The position numbers and the translations under genes were made by a program. Below, piece after piece: positions 44,451 to 54,385 of a stretch of DNA of 64,000 nt (position 1 is the stretch's first letter; every line of letters begins with the position of its first letter). Source of the stretch: Pseudomonas parafulva (GTDB lineage Bacteria > Pseudomonadota > Gammaproteobacteria > Pseudomonadales > Pseudomonadaceae); contig NZ_CP009747.1 in NCBI RefSeq assembly GCF_000800255.1, positions 4,092,001-4,156,000 of the forward strand, written 5' to 3'. The notes beneath the pieces are model-generated. The model was not told the DNA's origin. It worked only from the letters and a program-made list of their open reading frames with translations, and searched no databases.

Positions 44451-45197
44451 ATGTGCCTGATTCTATTCGCCTGGCGGCCGGGTCATGCCCAGCCGCTGAT
44501 CGTCGCGGCCAACCGTGACGAGTTCTACGCCCGCCCTGCCCAGTCGTTGAGCGCCTGGGAAGACGCCCCAGGCGTGTATGCCGGTCGCGACCTGGAGGCC
44601 GGCGGCACGTGGCTGGGCATCGGTCCGGGCGGGCGCTTCGCGGCGCTGACCAATATTCGCGATCCGCGTCAGCCGCTGGGGTCGCGCTCGCGTGGCGAGT
44701 TGGTGGCGGCGTTTCTGCGTGGCGAGATGGCAGTGACGACGTACCTGCAGCAGGTCGCCGAACGCAGCAGCCACTATTCAGGGTTCAACCTGCTGGCCGG
44801 CGACGGCCAGGTGCTGGGCTATGTGAACGCGCACGAGGCGCTACCACGGCTATTGCAGCCAGGCGTCTATGGGCTTTCCAACGCTGCGCTGGATACGCCG
44901 TGGCCGAAGCTGCTGAAGGCGCGGCAGGCGTTCGCGGCGGCGTTGGAGACGCCCAGCGCGCAGTATTTTTTGGCGATGTTGGCCGATGACGCGACGGCGC
45001 CCGACGAGGCGTTGCCGGAGACGGGCGTCGGCCTCGCGACCGAGCGGCTGCTGTCGAGCGTGTTCATTGCCAGCCAGAACTACGGGACACGGGCGAGCAC
45101 CGTGTTGATCGTCGACGATCAGGGCAGAAGACGGATGATCGAGCGCAGCTATGGGCCGTTCGGCGGGCACTTGGGCGAAGTCGAAGTCAGCGCCTGA
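44451..45197 (+). CDS. NRDE (TANGO2-like) family protein
   Basis: A 248-residue protein with the NRDE motif in IVAANRDEFYARP and the opening MCLILFAW, where Cys2 may become the N-terminal nucleophile as in Ntn-type folds. TANGO2 relatives have been linked to heme handling. The start is ATG 44451 so that Cys follows Met; the longer frame to 44394 is not family-like. It converges with ptsP. Confidence 0.82.
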   Translation: MCLILFAWRPGHAQPLIVAANRDEFYARPAQSLSAWEDAPGVYAGRDLEAGGTWLGIGPGGRFAALTNIRDPRQPLGSRSRGELVAAFLRGEMAVTTYLQQVAERSSHYSGFNLLAGDGQVLGYVNAHEALPRLLQPGVYGLSNAALDTPWPKLLKARQAFAAALETPSAQYFLAMLADDATAPDEALPETGVGLATERLLSSVFIASQNYGTRASTVLIVDDQGRRRMIERSYGPFGGHLGEVEVSA

Positions 45198-45236
45198 CGC
45201 ATCGGCGCCAGCCCGCGCTATCAGGGCGCTTTTCGC

Positions 45237-47510
45237 TCACAGGGTCTTGTTCGGCCCGATCATCCGCGCCAGACCGAGATTCTTCAACGCCAACTGCAAC
45301 GAGCTGTGGATGACCTGCGGGTTGTCGTGGCTCATGGCTTCGCTGAGCAGTTCGCTGGCCTTGCTCAAGTTCACCTGACGCAGCATCCATTTCACCTTCG
45401 GCAGGTTGGTGGCGTTCATCGACAGGCTGTCGAAGCCCATGGCCATCAGCAAGATGGCGGCTGCCGGATCACCGGCCATCTCGCCGCAAATGCTCACCGG
45501 TCGCCCTTCGGCATGGGCATCGCGCACCACCGTCTGCAAGGCTTGCAGCACTGCCGGGTGCAGGTAGTCATAGAGGTCGGCGACCCGTGGGTTGTTGCGG
45601 TCCACCGCCAGCAGGTACTGGGTCAGGTCGTTCGAGCCGACCGAGAGGAAATCGACCTGCCGGGCCAGTTCGCGGGTCTGGTAGACCGCGGCCGGAATTT
45701 CCACCATCACCCCGACCGGTGGCATCGGGACATCGGTGCCCTCGTCACGCACCTCGCCCCAGGCGCGGTGGATCAGGTGCAGCGCCTCTTCCAACTCATG
45801 GATGCCGGAGATCATCGGCAGCAGGATGCGCAGGTTGTTCAGGCCTTCGCTGGCCTTGAGCATGGCGCGGGTCTGCACCAGGAAGATTTCCGGGTGGTCG
45901 AGGGTGACGCGGATACCGCGCCAGCCGAGGAAGGGGTTCTCTTCCTTGATCGGGAAGTAGGACAGTGCCTTGTCGCCACCGATGTCCAGCGTGCGCATGG
46001 TCACCGGCAGTGGATGGAAGGCGGCCAGTTGCTCACGGTAGATCGCCAGCTGTTCCTTTTCGCTGGGAAAGCGCTGGTTGATCATGAACGGCACTTCGGT
46101 GCGATACAGGCCCACGCCCTCGGCGCCGCGCTGCTGAGCCCGGGCGACGTCGGCCAGCAGCCCAGTGTTGACCCACAGCGGCATGCGATGGCCATCGGGG
46201 GTGACGCAAGGCAGCTCGCGCAGGGCATCCAGGCCGCGGGCCAACTGGCGTTCTTCCTCGACCACGTCGCTGTACTGCTTGCGCAGCACTTCGCTGGGGT
46301 TGGTGTAGGCCTCGCCCTTGTAGCCGTCGAGAATCATCTCGATGCCATCGACCTTCGAATACGGTAGATCGACCAGGCCCATCACCGTCGGGATGCCCAT
46401 GGCCCGGGCCAGAATGGCCACATGCGAGTTGCCCGAGCCCAGCACCGACACCAGGCCCACCAGCTTGCCTTCCGGCACTTCGCCGAGCATCGCCGGGGTG
46501 AGTTCCTCGCTCACCAGAATGGTGTTGTCGGGGTAGACCAGGGTCTGCGAGCGCGCTTGCTGCAGATACGCCAACAGGCGCCGGCCGAGGTCCTTGACGT
46601 CGGAGGCGCGCTCGCGCAGGTAATCGTCGTCCATCAGCTCGAAGCGGTTGACGTGCTCGCCGACCACTTGGCGCAGTGCGCCCTGGGCCCACTGACCAGT
46701 CTTGATGACCTCGGCCACTTCGCCGCCGAGCGCGGCGTCTTCGAGCATCATCAGGTACACATCGAACAGCGCCCGTTCTTCGGGGCGCAACTGGGTCGCC
46801 AGTTTGGCCGACAGCTTGCGCATGTCGGCGCGCACGCCTTCGAGGGCGTTCTCGAACAGTTTCAGTTCGCCGTCGATGTCTTCGACGGTCTTGTCCGGCA
46901 CCACTTCCAGGTCGGCGGGCGGCAACATGACCACCGCACGCCCGACAGCGGCACCGGGCGAGCCCGGCACACCGACGAAACGCGCTTCCTGGATACCCTT
47001 GCCCTGACGGCCCAGGCCACGAATGGAGCCGGTGGCCTCGGCGTGGGCGATGACCCCGGCGAGCTGCGCGCTCATGGTCACCAGGAAGGCTTCCTCGCCC
47101 TCGTCGAACTGACGCCGTTCCTTCTGCTGGATGACCAGCACCCCGACCACGCGACGGTGGTGGATGATCGGTGCGCCGAGGAAGGAGGCGAAGCGCTCCT
47201 CGCCGGTCTCGGCGAAGTAGCGGTAGCGCGGGTGATCGGCGGCGTTTTCCAGGTTCAGCGGTTCCTCGCGGGTGCCGACCAGGCCCACCAGGCCCTCGTT
47301 GGGCGCCATGCTGACCTTGCCGATGGAGCGCTTGTTCAGGCCTTCGGTGGCCATCAGCACGAAGCGGTTGCTCTCCGGGTCGAGCAGGTAGACCGAGCAG
47401 ACCTGGCTGCCCATGGCTTCCTTGACGCGCAAGACAATGATCCCCAACGCCGTCTTGAGATCTTTGGCGGAGTTCACTTCCTGGACGATCTTGCGCAGCG
47501 TATTGAGCAT
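45237..47510 (-). CDS. ptsP: phosphoenolpyruvate-protein phosphotransferase PtsP (EI-Ntr)
   Basis: A 757-residue cytoplasmic kinase that starts the nitrogen PTS cascade by moving phosphate from PEP to NPr. The N-terminal GAF domain (residues 1-150) senses nitrogen status. The phospho-His is in GSGNSHVAILARAMGIP. The PEP-binding barrel has GVGLYRTEVPF, LDIGGDKALSYF, VGVMVEIPAA and SICGEMAGDP. It is encoded 22 bases after rppH, an arrangement conserved in gammaproteobacteria. Confidence 0.95.
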   Translation of the reverse strand: MLNTLRKIVQEVNSAKDLKTALGIIVLRVKEAMGSQVCSVYLLDPESNRFVLMATEGLNKRSIGKVSMAPNEGLVGLVGTREEPLNLENAADHPRYRYFAETGEERFASFLGAPIIHHRRVVGVLVIQQKERRQFDEGEEAFLVTMSAQLAGVIAHAEATGSIRGLGRQGKGIQEARFVGVPGSPGAAVGRAVVMLPPADLEVVPDKTVEDIDGELKLFENALEGVRADMRKLSAKLATQLRPEERALFDVYLMMLEDAALGGEVAEVIKTGQWAQGALRQVVGEHVNRFELMDDDYLRERASDVKDLGRRLLAYLQQARSQTLVYPDNTILVSEELTPAMLGEVPEGKLVGLVSVLGSGNSHVAILARAMGIPTVMGLVDLPYSKVDGIEMILDGYKGEAYTNPSEVLRKQYSDVVEEERQLARGLDALRELPCVTPDGHRMPLWVNTGLLADVARAQQRGAEGVGLYRTEVPFMINQRFPSEKEQLAIYREQLAAFHPLPVTMRTLDIGGDKALSYFPIKEENPFLGWRGIRVTLDHPEIFLVQTRAMLKASEGLNNLRILLPMISGIHELEEALHLIHRAWGEVRDEGTDVPMPPVGVMVEIPAAVYQTRELARQVDFLSVGSNDLTQYLLAVDRNNPRVADLYDYLHPAVLQALQTVVRDAHAEGRPVSICGEMAGDPAAAILLMAMGFDSLSMNATNLPKVKWMLRQVNLSKASELLSEAMSHDNPQVIHSSLQLALKNLGLARMIGPNKTL

Positions 47511-47532
47511 GGCTCGGGGTCGAACTCCGTCG

Positions 47533-48012
47533 TCAGTCGCGCGTCAGCAGGCGCGGGGCTAGCTCTTTCAGCGCGCGGCGATACACCTCGCGCTTGAATG
47601 TCACCACCTGGCCCAGCGGATACCAGTAGCTGACCCATCGCCAGCCATCGAACTCCGGTTTTCCGGTCAGGTCCATTCTCACCCGCTGTTCGTTGCTCAC
47701 CAGGCGCAGCAGGAACCACTTCTGCTTCTGGCCGATGCACAGCGGCTGGCTGTGCGTACGCACCAGGCGCTGAGGCAGACGATAACGCAACCAGCCGCGG
47801 GTGCAGGCAAGTATTTCCACATCCTCGCGTTCCAGGCCAACTTCTTCGTTCAGCTCGCGGTACAGGGCATCTTCTGGGGTTTCGTCAGGGTTGATTCCGC
47901 CCTGGGGAAACTGCCAGGCATCCTGGTTGATCCGCCGAGCCCATAGCACCTGTCCGGCATCATTCGTGAGAATGATCCCGACATTGGGGCGAAAACCATC
48001 CGGGTCGATCAC
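47533..48012 (-). CDS. rppH: RNA pyrophosphohydrolase
   Basis: A 159-residue Nudix enzyme that removes pyrophosphate from RNA 5' ends and so starts RNase E-dependent decay. The Nudix box [23 protein letters not shown] is complete (shown here as GX5EX7REUXEEXGU). The start is GTG 48012 (residues after it: [13 protein letters not shown]), with GAGG eight bases upstream; the ORF extends further upstream without family likeness. Upstream of ptsP, likely one operon. Confidence 0.93.
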   Translation of the reverse strand: MIDPDGFRPNVGIILTNDAGQVLWARRINQDAWQFPQGGINPDETPEDALYRELNEEVGLEREDVEILACTRGWLRYRLPQRLVRTHSQPLCIGQKQKWFLLRLVSNEQRVRMDLTGKPEFDGWRWVSYWYPLGQVVTFKREVYRRALKELAPRLLTRD

Positions 48013-48157
48013 GGCAGCAACCTCGAAAACGCATGTCGCCGCATTGTTCCACAAAGCTTGCGAGCGCAGCAACGCGCCCGCCATCGCTTATGGGCAGCGC
48101 GCTAAAAACTCCGTATTCTGCGGGACTTCTTCCCGGAGGCTTCTGCGAGAAAACCCC

Positions 48158-48814
48158 ATGCGTTTGGCTTTATTCGACCTGGACAATACCCTCCTCGGCG
48201 GTGACAGCGATCACGCCTGGGGCGACTACCTGTGTGAACGGGGCATTCTCGACCCCGTCGCCTACAAAGACCGCAACGACGCGTTCTATCAGGACTACCT
48301 GAACGGCACCCTGGACCTGCAGGCCTACCTGGCCTTCTCCATGGAAATCTTCGCCGCCACCGAGCCGGCCCAGCTCGATCAATGGCACCGCGAGTTCATG
48401 CGCGACTGCGTCGAAGCGCTGATCCAGCCCAAGGCCCTGGCCCTGCTGCAACAGCACCGCGACGCCGGCGATCACCTGGTGATCATCACCGCCACCAACC
48501 GCTTCGTCACCGCACCCATCGCTCGCCGCCTGGGCGTGCGCACCCTGCTGGCCACCGAATGCGAGCGCGACGGCGAGCGCTACACCGGGCGTAGCACCGA
48601 TATACCCTGTTTCCGTGAAGGCAAGGTGACGCGCCTGCAGCGCTGGATGCTGGAGAACGGCTACGACCTGCAGGACAGCTACTTCTACAGCGACTCGCTC
48701 AACGACCTGCCGCTGCTCGAGCAAGTCACCCACCCGGTGGCAGTGGACCCCGATCCCAAGCTCAAGGCAGAAGCCGAACGCCGTGGCTGGCCGGTGATTT
48801 CGCTGCGCGACTGA
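48158..48814 (+). CDS. HAD-family phosphatase (SerB-like subclass IB)
   Basis: A 218-residue HAD hydrolase. Motif I is [14 protein letters not shown] (Asp7 nucleophile, Asp9), motif II is [10 protein letters not shown], and motif IV is [14 protein letters not shown]. It belongs to the phosphoserine-phosphatase-like IB family often annotated as histidinol-phosphatase or unknown. The start is ATG 48158. It is divergent from rppH, with 145 bases between. Confidence 0.85.
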   Translation: MRLALFDLDNTLLGGDSDHAWGDYLCERGILDPVAYKDRNDAFYQDYLNGTLDLQAYLAFSMEIFAATEPAQLDQWHREFMRDCVEALIQPKALALLQQHRDAGDHLVIITATNRFVTAPIARRLGVRTLLATECERDGERYTGRSTDIPCFREGKVTRLQRWMLENGYDLQDSYFYSDSLNDLPLLEQVTHPVAVDPDPKLKAEAERRGWPVISLRD

Positions 48815-48821
48815 CGAGCCC

Positions 48822-49247
48822 TCAGACCGGCTTGGCACCCATCAAGCCGGCGATCGACAGAAAGCACACGCCACTGAACACCGCCAGCGCCAAGGTCAGC
48901 CGCAGCCCCACAGGCTCGGCCTTGCGCAGGCGGTTCAGGCGCACCAGCAGCCACCAGACGGCCAGCGCACCCAAGGTGTAGAGGATGCTCGAGGCCAGCA
49001 CCCAGGTCTGCCCCAGCGGCCAGCCCACCAGGTGCACCAGCCACCAGCCCGTGAACGGCATGCTCAGCAGGCACACGCCCATCACCAACCAGACGAACAC
49101 TAGCGGACGACGCAGCAGCTTGGCGTAAGCCTGGGCATCGCCCTGGCGACGGGCACGCCAGGTCAGGATCGCCAGCCCCAGTGCACCGAGCAGCAGCAGT
49201 GCAGTGGCGAGGACGTGCAGGGTCTTGAGGGCGGTCAGGTGTTCCAT
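48822..49247 (-). CDS. DUF2269-type membrane protein
   Basis: A 141-residue inner-membrane protein with four hydrophobic segments (about residues 8-28, 47-67, 75-98, 113-135). The layout (His in TLHVLATALL, Gly/Trp-rich loops, WLVMGVCLLSMPFTGWWL) fits DUF2269 family proteins of unknown role. The start is ATG 49247 (MEHLTAL) with AAGGA six bases upstream. It lies between the HAD gene and ilvA. Confidence 0.7.
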   Translation of the reverse strand: MEHLTALKTLHVLATALLLLGALGLAILTWRARRQGDAQAYAKLLRRPLVFVWLVMGVCLLSMPFTGWWLVHLVGWPLGQTWVLASSILYTLGALAVWWLLVRLNRLRKAEPVGLRLTLALAVFSGVCFLSIAGLMGAKPV

Positions 49248-49332
49248 GTCATGTCCTTCGGGCACTGGAGTCCATGTGGCGGCAGCGATCCGCCGCCGCG
49301 ATCAGGCGCGTTCTGCAACCAAGCGTAGCCGC

Positions 49333-50847
49333 TCAGCCCAGGAACAGCGTGTACGCCGGGTTATCGGTTTCGTCCCAGTAGGGGTAGCCGATCTTGGCCA
49401 AGGCATCGGGCAGCAGGTGACGCTCGTCTTCCGGCACCTGCAACCCCGCCACCACCCGACCATCGGCCGCCCCGTGATTGCGGTAGTGGAACATCGAGAT
49501 GTTCCAGCGACCGCCCAGCTTGTCGAGGAAATTGAACAGCGCGCCGGGACGCTCGGGGAACTCGAAGCGCAGCACCCGCTCGTCGCTAGCGGCTGCCGAG
49601 TGGCCACCGACCATATGGCGGATGTGCAGCTTGGCCAGTTCGTTGTCGGTGAGGTCGGTGACCGGGAAACCTTGGTCGATCAGGTGCTGCACCAGCGCTG
49701 CGCGCGGGTCGGTCTCCGGGTGGGTCTGCACGCCGACGAAGATGTGCGCCTGCTTGTCGGCGTGGTAGCGATAGTTGAATTCGGTGATCTGGCGCTTGCC
49801 GATGGCCTCGCAGAAGGCCTTGAAGCTGCCCGGGCGCTCCGGGATGGTCACGGCGATGATCGCCTCGCGCTTCTCGCCCAGTTCGGCGCGCTCGGCCACA
49901 TGCCGCAGGCGGTCGAAGTTGACGTTGGCGCCGGAGTCGATGGCCACCAGCGTCTGCCCGCTGACGCCGGTCAGCTCCACGTAGCGCTTGATGCCCGCCA
50001 CGCCCAAGGCGCCAGCAGGTTCGGTGATCGAGCGGGTATCGTCGTAGATATCCTTGATGGCCGCACAGATTTCGTCGGTGCTGACGGTGATCACCTCGTC
50101 CACGTGGTGCCGGCAGATGTCGAAGGTGTGCTGGCCGATCTGCGCCACGGCCACCCCATCGGCGAACAGCCCGACCTGTGGCAGCACCACGCGCTCGCCA
50201 GCGGCCATGGCCGCCTGCAGGCAATTGGAGTCGTCTGGCTCCACGCCGATGACCTTGATCTCGGGACGCAGGTACTTCACGTAGGCGGCGATGCCGGCGA
50301 TCAGGCCGCCGCCGCCGACCGGCACGAAGATCGCATCGAGTCGCCCAGGGTGCTGGCGCAGGATCTCCATGGCCACGGTGCCCTGCCCGGCGATGGTGTG
50401 GGGGTCGTCATAGGGGTGGATATAGACGAAGCCCTTTTCGTCGACCAGCTTCAGCGAGTAGGCCAGGGCTTCGGGGAAGGAATCGCCATGCAGCACCACC
50501 TTGCCGCCGCGCGAACGCACGCCCTCGATCTTGATTTCCGGGGTGGTCTTGGGCATCACGATGGTCGCTTTGATGCCCAGCTCGCGGGCCGCCAATGCCA
50601 GGCCCTGGGCATGGTTGCCCGCCGAGGCGGTGACCACGCCACGGGCCAGTTCCTCGGCGCTCAATTGCGCCAGCTTGTTGTACGCCCCGCGGATCTTGAA
50701 GGAGAACACCGGCTGCAGGTCTTCGCGCTTGAGCAGGACCTGGTTGCCCAGGCGCTTGCTCAGTTGCCCGGCGCTGTGCAGCGGGGTTTCGACCGCGACG
50801 TCGTAGACGCGCGAGGTGAGGATCTTCTTGACGTACTGTTCGAGCAT
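49333..50847 (-). CDS. ilvA: biosynthetic threonine ammonia-lyase
   Basis: A 504-residue PLP enzyme making 2-oxobutanoate from threonine, the first step of isoleucine synthesis. The PLP Lys51 is in [10 protein letters not shown], and the phosphate-binding loop is [10 protein letters not shown]. The C-terminal 170 residues hold two ACT-like regulatory domains ([18 protein letters not shown] and [17 protein letters not shown]) for isoleucine feedback. The start is ATG 50847 (MLEQYVKK); GTG 50856 is an alternative. It is divergent from rpiA. Confidence 0.95.
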   Translation of the reverse strand: MLEQYVKKILTSRVYDVAVETPLHSAGQLSKRLGNQVLLKREDLQPVFSFKIRGAYNKLAQLSAEELARGVVTASAGNHAQGLALAARELGIKATIVMPKTTPEIKIEGVRSRGGKVVLHGDSFPEALAYSLKLVDEKGFVYIHPYDDPHTIAGQGTVAMEILRQHPGRLDAIFVPVGGGGLIAGIAAYVKYLRPEIKVIGVEPDDSNCLQAAMAAGERVVLPQVGLFADGVAVAQIGQHTFDICRHHVDEVITVSTDEICAAIKDIYDDTRSITEPAGALGVAGIKRYVELTGVSGQTLVAIDSGANVNFDRLRHVAERAELGEKREAIIAVTIPERPGSFKAFCEAIGKRQITEFNYRYHADKQAHIFVGVQTHPETDPRAALVQHLIDQGFPVTDLTDNELAKLHIRHMVGGHSAAASDERVLRFEFPERPGALFNFLDKLGGRWNISMFHYRNHGAADGRVVAGLQVPEDERHLLPDALAKIGYPYWDETDNPAYTLFLG

Positions 50848-50980
50848 GTTGAACACATCACTGGGCCGCGGGACAGGGGCTGGAAGTCTACCCCAGCGCC
50901 CGGTCGGGCGACCACAGCAAAGCCTGTGGAGTGGCTATACTAGCGCCCTTCAGAAAACCTCCTGCCCCTCCGGAGCCCGC

Positions 50981-51655
50981 ATGACCCAGGACCAACTCAA
51001 ACAGGCCGTCGCCCAGGCCGCCGTCGACTTCATTCTGCCGCGGCTGGATGACAAGAGCATCGTCGGCGTCGGCACCGGCTCGACCGCCAACTGCTTCATC
51101 GACGCCCTGGCCCAGCACAAAGGCGCCTTCGACGGTGCGGTCGCCAGCTCCGAGGCCACCGCCGAGCGCCTCAAGGGCCATGGCATCCCGGTCTATGAGC
51201 TGAACAGCGTGGGCGAACTGGAGTTCTACGTCGACGGTGCCGACGAGAGCGATGCGCACCTGAACCTGATCAAGGGCGGCGGTGCCGCGCTGACCCGCGA
51301 GAAGATCGTCGCGGCGGTGGCCCGCACCTTCATCTGCATCGCCGACGCCAGCAAGCTGGTGCCGGTACTCGGCGCCTTCCCGCTGCCGGTGGAAGTCATT
51401 CCCATGGCCCGCAGCCATGTCGCGCGCCAACTGGTCAAGCTGGGCGGCGATCCGGTCTACCGCGAGGGTGTGCTGACCGACAACGGCAACGTCATTCTCG
51501 ACGTGCACAACTTGCAGATCACCAACCCGGTGCAGCTCGAGGCGCAAATCAACGCCATCGTCGGCGTGGTCACCAACGGCCTGTTCGCGGCGCGGCCCGC
51601 CGACCTGCTGCTGCTGGGCACCCCCGAAGGCGTCAAGAGCCTGAAGGCGGAGTAA
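50981..51655 (+). CDS. rpiA: ribose-5-phosphate isomerase A
   Basis: A 224-residue enzyme of the pentose phosphate pathway. Signature stretches are [41 protein letters not shown] (with the catalytic Asp/Lys/Glu region) and [14 protein letters not shown]. The start is ATG 50981 with GGAG upstream. It is convergent with the SdiA-regulated-like gene. Confidence 0.95.
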   Translation: MTQDQLKQAVAQAAVDFILPRLDDKSIVGVGTGSTANCFIDALAQHKGAFDGAVASSEATAERLKGHGIPVYELNSVGELEFYVDGADESDAHLNLIKGGGAALTREKIVAAVARTFICIADASKLVPVLGAFPLPVEVIPMARSHVARQLVKLGGDPVYREGVLTDNGNVILDVHNLQITNPVQLEAQINAIVGVVTNGLFAARPADLLLLGTPEGVKSLKAE

Positions 51656-51666
51656 GCAGCCCCTGC

Positions 51667-52572
51667 TCAGTCGGCGGCCGGCTTGAACACGTAGAACAGG
51701 TTCGGCTCGCTGACCAGGTACAGCGTCCCGGCATCGTCCATGGCGATGCCCTCGGCCTGCGGCACCGTGCGCTCAAGCCCTTGATAACCCTTGCGCAACG
51801 ATAAGGTACTCAGCGGCCGCCCCTCCACGTCCAGCTCCAGCACCAGGCGCGACTCGTCTGACAGCGCCAGCAGGTGACCGCTGCGCTCGTCGAACTGCAA
51901 GCTGGACAGGTCGCGCACGAACAGCCGCCGATCCCGTTTACGGTCCTGCACCACCTGCACGGCGTAGGGTTGGTCGGGCTGGTCGTGAGGAAAACCGCGG
52001 ACTTCGTAGATCAGCATCGGGTCACGCTCCTTGGCCACGAACAGCCGCTTGCCGGCCGAGTCGTAGGCCAGGCCCTCGAAGCCCTTGTTGCCGTTCAGGC
52101 CGATCCCCAGGGTCAATTGCTCGGCCTGGCTGGCGTCGAGCGTGCGCGTGTCATCGTCCAGGCGCACCCGGATCAGGCGCTGCTGGCGCTCATCGGTGAT
52201 CACGTAGCTGTTGGGGCCGACGTACTCCACCGCCTCCGGATCACCGAAGCCGACCAGCGTCACGCGCCGCAGGATGCGCCCCGCCAGCGACAGCTCGATC
52301 AGCTCGGAGCGGGCGTTGGTGACGGTGAACAGGGTCTTGCGCTCGGGATCGAAGGTCAGCGCGGACACGTCGTCGTCCAGGCCATCGATAGGCTGAGCTT
52401 GAATCACCGCGCGATAGCGATCCAGGCCCATCCCCTGGTCGCTGGGCTGCCACCAGGTGCGCAGGTTGAACCAGCCGCGCTCGAACAGGCGAAACTCATG
52501 GGCCGCCGCCGCCAGCAGGGCCACGGATAGGAAAGCCACGAAAATCAAGGGAAGACGCAGGTGACGGCGCAT
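51667..52572 (-). CDS. SdiA-regulated-like beta-propeller protein, copy 1
   Basis: A 301-residue protein with an N-terminal membrane anchor or signal (HLRLPLIFVAFLSVALLAAAA). The rest is beta-propeller-like repeats (DDDVSALTFDPERKTLFTVTN, GFEGLAYDSAGKRLFVAKERDP, FDERSGHLLALSDESRLVLELD) ending in AEGIAMDDAGTLYLVSEPNLFYVF. It matches SdiA-regulated family proteins (phytase-like propeller), whose role is unclear. The start is ATG 52572; a TTG further upstream is disfavoured. A paralogue follows upstream. Confidence 0.75.
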   Translation of the reverse strand: MRRHLRLPLIFVAFLSVALLAAAAHEFRLFERGWFNLRTWWQPSDQGMGLDRYRAVIQAQPIDGLDDDVSALTFDPERKTLFTVTNARSELIELSLAGRILRRVTLVGFGDPEAVEYVGPNSYVITDERQQRLIRVRLDDDTRTLDASQAEQLTLGIGLNGNKGFEGLAYDSAGKRLFVAKERDPMLIYEVRGFPHDQPDQPYAVQVVQDRKRDRRLFVRDLSSLQFDERSGHLLALSDESRLVLELDVEGRPLSTLSLRKGYQGLERTVPQAEGIAMDDAGTLYLVSEPNLFYVFKPAAD

Positions 52573-52655
52573 GCTCAGGGCTCGACGAAAGGTGGCGAAT
52601 CTAATCACGTCCAGCTGAAACAAAGCTTAATGCCATCATCGCCAGACGCGCGCTT

Positions 52656-53576
52656 TCAGGACTTCTTGAAGCGGTAGAACAGCGCCGGCTCACTGATGAT
52701 GTACAGGTTCCCCTGGTCGTCCATGGTCACGCCTTCGGCACGTGGAATGCGACTTTTCAGCCCGTTGAAAGCCCCCAGCAGGCTGATGAAGCTGACCTGC
52801 TGGCCCTTCTCGTCCAGCTCCAGCAGCAGGTGAGAGTCCGCCGAGAGCACCAGCAGATGCCCGCTGCGCGGATCGACCGCCAGTGCCGAAAGATTGCGCA
52901 GGTCCAGTTGATCGTTGGGCAACGGCTGCTTGCTGCCCACCAGTGGGCCACGTCCATCGGTGTTCCAGGTATAGAGACGCGGCGGGCGCTCTTCGCCGAT
53001 CACCAGACGCTGGCGTTTCGGGTCCCAGGCAATGGCCTCGAAGCCTTTGTTGCGCTCTTCTGATTCACCCAAGTCGTAATTCGGGAAGTCGGCGCGGGTG
53101 AGCGAGGTGGTGCCCGGATCGACCTTGACCACGGTCAGGTCATGGTTGCGCTCATCGACGATGGCGATCTGACCGTTATCGAGCACTGCCACGCCCTCAG
53201 GGTTGGCCCAGCCCAGCAGCGGGATCTGGCGCAACACATCACCCTCGAGGGTGAGCTCGACCAGGAAGGGGTTCTTGCCCATGACCGCGAACAGCGTGCG
53301 CGTCTGCGGGTTGAAGGACAGGTCCGAGGCCTCATCGTCCGCCATGCCTGGCAGGTGCTTGGCGTCGATGTCCACCCGGTAGTCCGGCAGCCACACGCTC
53401 TGCTGGCGTTCGGCCTTGCTCTCGAAGCGCTCCTTGATCCACAGCACCGCGCGGTCGTCCCAGTGCATGGCGATCGCCACGCCATAGGCGATGACCGCCA
53501 TCGCGGCGAAGGCGAACGACCAGCGTCGGTAGAACGGACGTTTGCGGCGGGCGGAAGCGTGGGAGGCAGCGGGCAT
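52656..53576 (-). CDS. SdiA-regulated-like beta-propeller protein, copy 2
   Basis: A 306-residue paralogue of the downstream gene, with the same layout: one N-terminal membrane segment (FAFAAMAVIAYGVAIAM), then repeats (DDEASDLSFNPQTRTLFAVMG, GFEAIAWDPKRQRLVIGEERPP, VDPRSGHLLVLSADSHLLLELD) and the end AEGVTMDDQGNLYIISEPALFYRF. The pair probably arose by tandem duplication. Periplasmic or membrane-anchored location is expected. Biochemical function is unknown. Confidence 0.75.
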   Translation of the reverse strand: MPAASHASARRKRPFYRRWSFAFAAMAVIAYGVAIAMHWDDRAVLWIKERFESKAERQQSVWLPDYRVDIDAKHLPGMADDEASDLSFNPQTRTLFAVMGKNPFLVELTLEGDVLRQIPLLGWANPEGVAVLDNGQIAIVDERNHDLTVVKVDPGTTSLTRADFPNYDLGESEERNKGFEAIAWDPKRQRLVIGEERPPRLYTWNTDGRGPLVGSKQPLPNDQLDLRNLSALAVDPRSGHLLVLSADSHLLLELDEKGQQVSFISLLGAFNGLKSRIPRAEGVTMDDQGNLYIISEPALFYRFKKS

Positions 53577-53696
53577 GCGCGGTTCCTGATGCGGGCGAGG
53601 ACGCGCGCATTATCCGCACGGGGTGTGAAAAAATGGTCAATCGCCCAGGCTGGCTGCAGCCGCAAACGCGTGCGCAGCCCGCCTGGATGGGTCCGT

Positions 53697-54362
53697 TCAG
53701 AGCACGCGGCTTTCGAAACGGCTCGCGCCTGGCAGCTCCAGCACCAGTTCGTCACCAACGTTCAGCGGCCCGACCCCAGCGGGAGTGCCGGTGAGGATCA
53801 CGTCGCCGGCCTGGAGCGAGAAATGCGCGGCGATGTGCTGGATGATCGGCACGATGGGGTTGAGCATCATCGCGCTGCTGCCATCCTGGCGCACCTCGCC
53901 GTTGATGGTCAGGCGCACCGGGATATCGGTCACGTCGGCGAAACTCGACGCCGCCACGAAGGGCGCCAGTACGCAGCCACCGTCGAAACTCTTGGCCAAC
54001 TCCCACGGCAGGCCCTTTTCCTTGAGCTTGGCCTGCAGGTCGCGCAGGGTCAGGTCCAGCGCCGGGGCATAGCCGGAAATGGCATCGAGCACCTCCTCGA
54101 CGGTGGGCTGAGTGGACAACGGCTTGCCCAGCAGCACCGCGATCTCGGCCTCGTAGTGCACCGAACCGCGCTCGGAGGGGATCTTGAAGCCGCCTTCCAG
54201 AGGCACCACGCAACTGCCCGGCTTGATGAACAGCAGCGGCTCGCTGGGGATGGGGTTGTCCAGTTCCTTGGCGTGCTCGGCGTAGTTGCGGCCGATGCAC
54301 ACCACCTTGCCCAGCGGGAAATGAATGCGCGTACCGTCTACGTACTGGTGCTGGTAACTCAT
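53697..54362 (-). CDS. fumarylacetoacetate hydrolase family protein
   Basis: A 221-residue FAH-fold enzyme. Typical features are VVCIGRNYAEHAKEL, LFIKPGSCVV, the metal-binding YEAEIAVLLG (Glu-Ala-Glu) and VILTGTPAGVGPL near the end. The family includes oxaloacetate decarboxylases and acylpyruvases; the FAHD1-like sequence suggests one of these. It lies 23 bases after the FAD oxidoreductase gene on the same strand, so they probably form an operon. Confidence 0.85.
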   Translation of the reverse strand: MSYQHQYVDGTRIHFPLGKVVCIGRNYAEHAKELDNPIPSEPLLFIKPGSCVVPLEGGFKIPSERGSVHYEAEIAVLLGKPLSTQPTVEEVLDAISGYAPALDLTLRDLQAKLKEKGLPWELAKSFDGGCVLAPFVAASSFADVTDIPVRLTINGEVRQDGSSAMMLNPIVPIIQHIAAHFSLQAGDVILTGTPAGVGPLNVGDELVLELPGASRFESRVL

Positions 54363-54385
54363 GGCCGACTCCTCTGGAACTGCTT

